From Rhizophagus clarus (Eukaryota > Glomeromycota > Glomeromycetes > Glomerales > Glomeraceae), in contig BLAL01000034.1 in NCBI GenBank assembly GCA_015698045.1, forward strand, positions 372,001-436,000: a stretch of 64,000 nt of DNA, in the 5' to 3' direction. Numbering within the stretch: the stretch's first letter is position 1; each line of letters begins with the position of its first letter. This document shows, piece by piece, positions 58,901-64,000 of this stretch. A model generated the notes under the pieces. The model was not told the origin of the DNA, made no database searches, and worked only from the letters and a program-made list of their open reading frames with translations. Both the position numbers and the translations under genes were made by a program.

Positions 58901-60238
58901 GTCAGTGTTAGGGCTCTGATTAGTTTTGGTAATTACTGAACTGTACCAATCAATTTCAGTATCAGAGCGATTTCAGTTTTATGATTTAACAAACTGAAAC
59001 TTTCAGTTTTAGTATTAGTTTTGACATTTACCAAACTAATTTACTGATAATAATATTTTTTTTAATAAGAAACCCATTTTTTTATTATTAAAAAAAATAT
59101 TGCGAAATGTTTTTTACATAGGAAATTTAATATAAAAAATAACATTTCACAACATTATTTTTCTTTATTTAAAAACGTTGTGAAATATTTTTTTTACAGA
59201 TAATTTATTTAAAAAAAAATTTTTCAAACCATTTTTTTGCAAAACTTATAAAAAATGTTGCGAAATGTTTTTTATATAGATGATTTAATATAAAAAATAA
59301 CATTTCATAATGTTATTTTTCCTTTTATTTAAAAACGTTGCAAAATATTTTATAAAGTAATTTGATATAAAAAAACGTTTTGCAACAATTTTTTTTGCAA
59401 ATTAATAAAAAATATTGCAAACGTTTTTCTACAAATAATTTATTTAAAAAAAATGTTTCAAAATGTTTTCTTTTGCAAAACTTGTAAAAAATATTGTGAA
59501 ATGTTTTTTACATAGATGATTTAATATAAAAAATAATGTTTTGTAACATTATTTTTTCTTTTATTTAAAAATGTTGCAAAATATTTTATAAAGTAGTTTG
59601 ATATAAAAAAATGATTCGCAACAATTTTTTTTGCAAATTAATAAAAAATATGAAACATTTTTCTACAAATAATTTATTTAAAAAAACGTTTCAAAATGTT
59701 TTTTTATGAAACTTGTAAAAAACATTTCAAAATGTTTGTGAAACTTGTAAAAAACGTTTTAAAATATTTTTTTTACAGAACTTGTAAAAAATATTGCAAA
59801 ACATTTTTTACATAGACAATTTAATATAAAAAATAACATTTCACAACATTATTTTTCTATTTTATTTAAAAACATTGCAAAATGTTTTTATGAAATAAAT
59901 TGCAACAGTTTTTCTTGCAAATTAATAAAAAATGTTGTGAAATATTTTTTTACAGTTAATTTGTTTAAAAAAAACAGTTCAAAACATTTTTTTACAGTTA
60001 ATTTATTTAAAAAAATAGTTCAAAATGTTTTTTTATAGATAATTTAATAAAAAAATCATTTCGCAATCTTTTTTTTAAGAAACGCTTTTTTACTAAAAAT
60101 GTTTGGTAAATCAGTTCAGTTTTTGGTAATTATTGATCAGTTTCAGTAATCATTAATACTAATATTGATCAATTCAGTTCAGTATTAGTTTTTGCAAAAA
60201 CTGAACTGAACTGAACTGATCAGAGCCCTAATCAGTAT
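58901..60238. mobile_element. Nested 1.3-kb inverted-repeat element (hAT-like termini)
   Basis: The element spans 58909-60230. The terminus TAGGGCTCTGATTAGTT is mirrored by TAGGGCTCTGATCAGTT at the other end (16 of 17). Flanking octamers GTCAGTGT and ATCAGTAT agree at 6 of 8, consistent with an aged 8-bp duplication. CAGTTCAGTT-type subterminal repeats lie inside both ends. The core (59040-60110) is an array of gcgaaatgttttttacatag-type repeats in both orientations. There is no coding frame. Confidence 0.72.
59040..60110. repeat. Array of AT-rich palindromic repeats inside the nested element
   Basis: Words aaaatgttgcgaaatgtttt, their complements and tttaatataaaaaataac recur many times (for example about 59100, 59265, 59495 and 59800), giving the whole core strong foldback potential. 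Confidence 0.75.
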
Positions 60239-60889
60239 TAATTAGCTACCCAATACAATTGTTAACTGACATATATTTGGGTTAAACAAATATTAAAAAA
60301 ATGCTAAAATTATATAGTTCCAGTATTTTTTTATTTTTAGATATAAATGTACTAGAACTATTAGTTCTAAAGCTAAAACAGGTTGTAAGGTCATTAGTCC
60401 AATCTGTGATACTTAGGTCAGTTTAGGTATCTGATCTGATCTGAATCTTATATATATATAAAAAATACTAATACATCTAATTATTAAGTTTCAGTAATTT
60501 TATATATAAAAAAATATTAGTAATGATGATTCTGGCATTTTTTAAATCTTTTATAACAATTTTCTTAATCATTTTTAATAATAAAAATATTAAAAACTGA
60601 TTTTTCTTAATTAGTAATCTGTAATAGAAATAGAGAAATAATCTGCATATGGGGAATCTTACGTTATATCTGATAAAAGTTTTTAAGAAATGATTTTGAG
60701 AAAAAAATTTTTTATGAATAAAAAGTTACAGTAATTGGCTATCTATTAATGTGATTTCCATTTATATTAGTTCTTTATGTAAATAATTGCGTAATTCTCT
60801 TATGAATAATTATGATCTACATAAATATTACCAAATTTGGTAAATCTAACTCCAAATTTTATTATTGCTGATTTCTACTTCTGTTGCGG

Positions 60890-61925
60890 ATTATGAATTA
60901 ATTATTTTTAATAAAAATATTAAAAAAATGATATTTCTTAAATTTTTTTAATAAAAATATTAAAAAATAATTTTTCTTAATTAGTTGTTTTTAATAAAAT
61001 TATTAAAAAAAATGATTTTTTTTAAACTTTTTAATAAAAATATTAAAAAAACAATTTTTCTTAATTGTTTTTTAATAATAAAAATATTTAAAAAATGATT
61101 TTTCCAATTGTTTTTAATAATAAAAATAACAAAAAATGATTTTTCTTAATTGTTTTTAATAATAAAGTAATAAAAAAATAATTTTTTTTAATCGTTTTTA
61201 ATAATAAAAATATTTAAAAATAATTTTTCTTAATCATTTTTAATAACAAAATATTAATAAAAGGGTTTAATAATTTTTTGCACCTGCGATATATCGCACC
61301 CTTTTTTGTCACCTGTGTCACATCTCTTCTCTTTTTATTTTTTTATATGTATTCTGAGGACTTAGAATTTTTTCAGTTGTAAAAAATTTATTTTTCACGC
61401 CCCTAGTTAAATGTCACATATTTAATTTTACCCAGCATTACCATAATTTTGCCCAGAGTGTTCAGGGTGTGATGTATCATAGGTGTGGAAAAAAATAAAA
61501 CCCTTAATAAAAACAATAAAAAATGATTTTTTTAATCATTTTTAATAATAAAATAATAAAAAAAATAATTTTCTTAATTGTTTTTTAATAATAAAAATAT
61601 TAAAAAATGATTTTTCTTAATTGTTTTTAATCATAAAATTAATAAAAAATGATTTTTCTTAATTGTTTTTAATTATAAAATTAATAAAAAATGATTTTTC
61701 TTAATTGTTTTTAATCATAAAATTAATAAAAAATGATTTTTCTTAATCGTTTTAATAATAAAAATTTGTTTTAATAATAAAAAAATGATTTTTTATAATC
61801 TTTCTTTAATAATAAATATATTTAAAAAATGATTTTTTAATTATTTTTAATAATAAATATATTTAAAAAATGATTTTTTAATTATTTTTAATAATAATCA
61901 TTTTTAATAATTAATTGTTAGAGAT
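60890..61925. repeat. AT satellite of about 40-bp units (interrupted by a MITE)
   Basis: Units of the type ttaataataaaaatattaaaa followed by aatgatttttcttaattgtt repeat about 20 times. The block at 61263-61503 is a clean interruption. Confidence 0.8.
61254..61512. mobile_element. Mutator-like MITE, 241 bp, inside the satellite
   Basis: The element spans 61263-61503. The left end GGGTTTAATAATTTTTTGCA then CCTGCGATATATCGCACC is mirrored by the right end GGGTTTTATTTTTTTCCACA then CCTATGATACATCACACC, an inverted repeat of about 38 bp with some mismatches. The 9-bp TTAATAAAA flanks both sides (61254-61262 and 61504-61512). Long TIRs with a 9-bp duplication fit a MULE. The flank is low-complexity, so the duplication length is less certain than the TIR. 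Confidence 0.7.
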
Positions 61926-62454
61926 GAAACTGTAATTTTAGCGTTTTTAATCAATATTACATATAAAAATGCCAGAACTAATAAGTTCTAACATTTTTTT
62001 ATTTTAACATATAAATGCATCAGAATTATTAGTTTAGCATTTTTATGCTGAAACTAACAATTTTTTGGCATTTGTTTTATATATAAAATTGCAAAAAACA
62101 TTGAAACTGATAATCTATATAATTAAAAATATTTGTAACGTTTAGAATACCTGTATAAATAAATTTAAATTGTATAACTTTATTTTATTGGCCATATTAT
62201 CACATGACATTATACAAAATCCCAAAAAGGAAATTTTACTCCCTATAAAAATCAGAAGTTTTTTATTCTGAAAAAGGAATTTTATATTACACAAATTCCA
62301 AAAAAGAAAATATTTTCTCTTGCAAAAATCTGGTCAGGTTGGTTTCACAAGTATTCCAAATAAGGATATTATTATGCTGATCATTTAATTCCAGCCAGCA
62401 TTATAGCCATTATTACAATTAAATATAAAAAAACAAAAATGAAAAGGAAAAGTG

Positions 62455-62760
62455 TTAGGAATTAGGGGTAAATTAGGGGTTAGGATTAGGGTTAGGATTA
62501 GGGTTAGGGATTAAGGTTAGAGATAGAGTTAGGGATTAGGATTAGGGTTAGGATTAGGGATTAGAATTAAGGTTAGGATTAGAGATTAGAATTAGAATTA
62601 GGATTAGGGATTAAAATTAGAGTTAGGATTAGGGATTAGAATTAGGGTTAGAATTAGGGATTAGAATTAGGGTTAGGATTAGGAATTAGAATTAGGATTA
62701 GGGTTAGGAATTAGGGCTAGTATTAGAATTAGATTAAAATTAGAGTTAGAATTAAGATTT
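62455..62760 (+). repeat. Degenerate TTAGGG (telomere-type) array
   Basis: Over 40 variants of TTAGGG/ATTAGGG/TTAGAA occur in a row, with perfect GGGTTAGGATTAGGG blocks near 62480-62510. The G-rich strand is the plus strand. Perfect hexamers are interspersed with ATTAGG heptamer-like variants, so this is not a fresh telomere end. Confidence 0.8.
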
Positions 62761-62795
62761 GTATATTATTTTATTAATAAATACCAACCCAATGC

Positions 62796-62817
62796 GAAGC
62801 AGCAGGCTTCAAGCTAG
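62796..62817 (+). mobile_element. Helitron-like 3' terminus next to the telomere-type array
   Basis: Hairpin GAAGC-AGCAG-GCTTC (62796-62810) is followed after AAG by CTAG (62814-62817) and TT. The arms are short (5 bp), so confidence is lower than for the terminus at 45.4 kb. The GC-richer stretch ccaacccaatgcgaagcagc stands out from its surroundings. Confidence 0.42.
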
Positions 62818-63146
62818 TTAAATATAAAAAAAATGTTTTGGCATTTTTTTTATATATTAATAAATATACCAGTTTTTCTTTCATTCAAAAATTAATTTTT
62901 TTTTAATATTTTTATTAGAAAAATTAATTTTTTTAATCTGTTTTAATAAAAAAACAAATTTTTTCAATTTGTTTTTTAATTTTTTAAAATTTTTTATTAA
63001 AAATATTTAAAAATTAATTTTTATAAATAAATTAAATTATACAGATTATTCATAATCTATCCAGATTAATCCAAATTTATGCTGAATTAGATGGATGGTC
63101 AGATTATCTGAATTCTTGAATCATGGATTACATTTCTATTAACAAA

Positions 63147-64000
63147 GACTTTTTCTTTTTCTATTGTCATAACTGAAGAAATACTAAGCTAATATGCAAT
63201 AAAATTATTAATATATTTAACAACTATAGGTAAATTTCTATATATACTAAAGTTAAAAGATCAAAAACATTCTGAAATGAAAATAATTTTCAGTTAATGT
63301 ATAATTATATCTTTTAATAATACTTTTAGTACATCTAGATTTAACTTTCATAATATTTATACTATATTCTTTCAATATTTTCTTACATCCTTAAATTCTG
63401 GATTCTTATCAGTTAAAAAAATATTTGGCCAAGTAAAAGAGTTTTTAGAATTGTCATATTTTTCCTTAAATACTCTAGTAATAGTTTTTAAGATTAAGAT
63501 ACTTTACTTATTTTTAATTTTTTAATATTAAACATTCTTAAAATTAAGCACTATCCCAAACTTTTTAAGTATTGTTAAAAAAAATCATATATGAAATACT
63601 AATAAAAAATTTTCAAAATTAAACATCCCAAACTTTTTGCTCAAAGTCCTTGCAAAAAAAAGTGCTTAATTTTAGAAAAATATGGTATTAGTATTTAGTA
63701 ATACTAATAAAAATAGAAACTTTATATCTCAAAACTATATCTATAATATTAAGATAAAAAAATAGATAATCCAACCTATTTTATTATAAAGTATATAAAT
63801 AAATAATATCTATCTGGTAAATTTCATTAGGAGTAGTAATAGAAATAAAGTTTACTTGTAAAATATACTTTGATCATAATTTATAAATCTAGTATATAGT
63901 TTGTTTTTTAAATCAATTATATATTTCATTAATAGAAAAATCATATTTAATATTTAATAAAGTTTTAAGCAATTTTTTTTTGCATTTCTCCAATAATTAG
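63147..64000. other. Gene-free AT-rich right edge
   Basis: No frame or ordered repeat is supported. Confidence 0.4.

Larger units (their letters stand above)
58739..63146. mobile_element. Candidate 4.4-kb non-autonomous hAT-like composite element
   Basis: The proposed element spans 58747-63138. The left end TAGAGATGTGATC and the inverted right end TAGAAATGTAATC match at 11 of 13 bases. They are flanked by identical TTAACAAA (58739-58746 and 63139-63146). Words such as AATCTGGAT and AATCTGA recur near both ends. The inside has no transposase. It is built of a nested 1.3-kb element, an AT satellite, a 241-bp Mutator-like MITE, a TTAGGG-like array and a Helitron-like end. The short terminal repeat leaves a real chance of coincidence in AT-rich DNA. 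Confidence 0.55.

Noticed and set aside
62455..62760. True chromosome end (functional telomere)
   Set aside because: Repeats are degenerate and over 1 kb of non-telomeric DNA continues to the right.

Overview
The window is AT-rich eukaryotic DNA. It has short GT-AG introns (about 55-110 bp), long homopolymer A/T runs, tandem families of BTB-BACK-TLDc proteins and HSL-type alpha/beta hydrolases, a small cysteine-rich secreted peptide, a Crinkler-like relic, and dense small DNA transposons. Together these fit an arbuscular mycorrhizal fungus of the Rhizophagus type. That is inference from gene content; no marker gene fixes the species.

Layout. 1-9.7 kb is a compact block of single-copy genes: a TRP/polycystin-like ion channel running off the left edge (-), a HIG1 mitochondrial protein (-), a short F-box protein (-), an 11-exon ACSF3-type malonyl-CoA synthetase with a 12-nt microexon (+), and a serine-rich unknown (-). 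9.7-14.9 kb is nearly gene-free, with two coding relics, one with a Crinkler-like N-terminal domain. 14.9-22.6 kb holds four tandem two-exon BTB-BACK-TLDc genes (-), each encoding 461 aa. The third is a mosaic of its two neighbours. A plus-strand BTB-BACK relic (24.4-25.1 kb) and three broken minus-strand family members (32.8-37.5 kb) lie further right. Between them are a cysteine-rich secreted peptide gene (28.7-28.9 kb) and two hAT-type MITEs with perfect 8-bp target duplications.

38.5-55.4 kb is a tandem array of five alpha/beta-hydrolase-3 genes (-) with an identical five-exon structure. The left copies sit in duplicated units of about 4.3 kb that also carry a decayed extra copy. The third copy is broken by a 10-bp deletion. 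56-64 kb has no convincing gene. It holds a third hAT MITE and a candidate 4.4-kb hAT-like element (8-bp target duplication) that contains a nested 1.3-kb element, a satellite array of about 40 bp units, a Mutator-like MITE, a degenerate TTAGGG array and a Helitron-like 3' end.

The genes do not form one pathway. The left block is housekeeping and signalling. The arrays show birth-and-death evolution by duplication, conversion and small deletions. The transposon-rich right end looks like a repeat sink, possibly subtelomeric. Exon boundaries were read by eye from splice motifs and checked for phase continuity.
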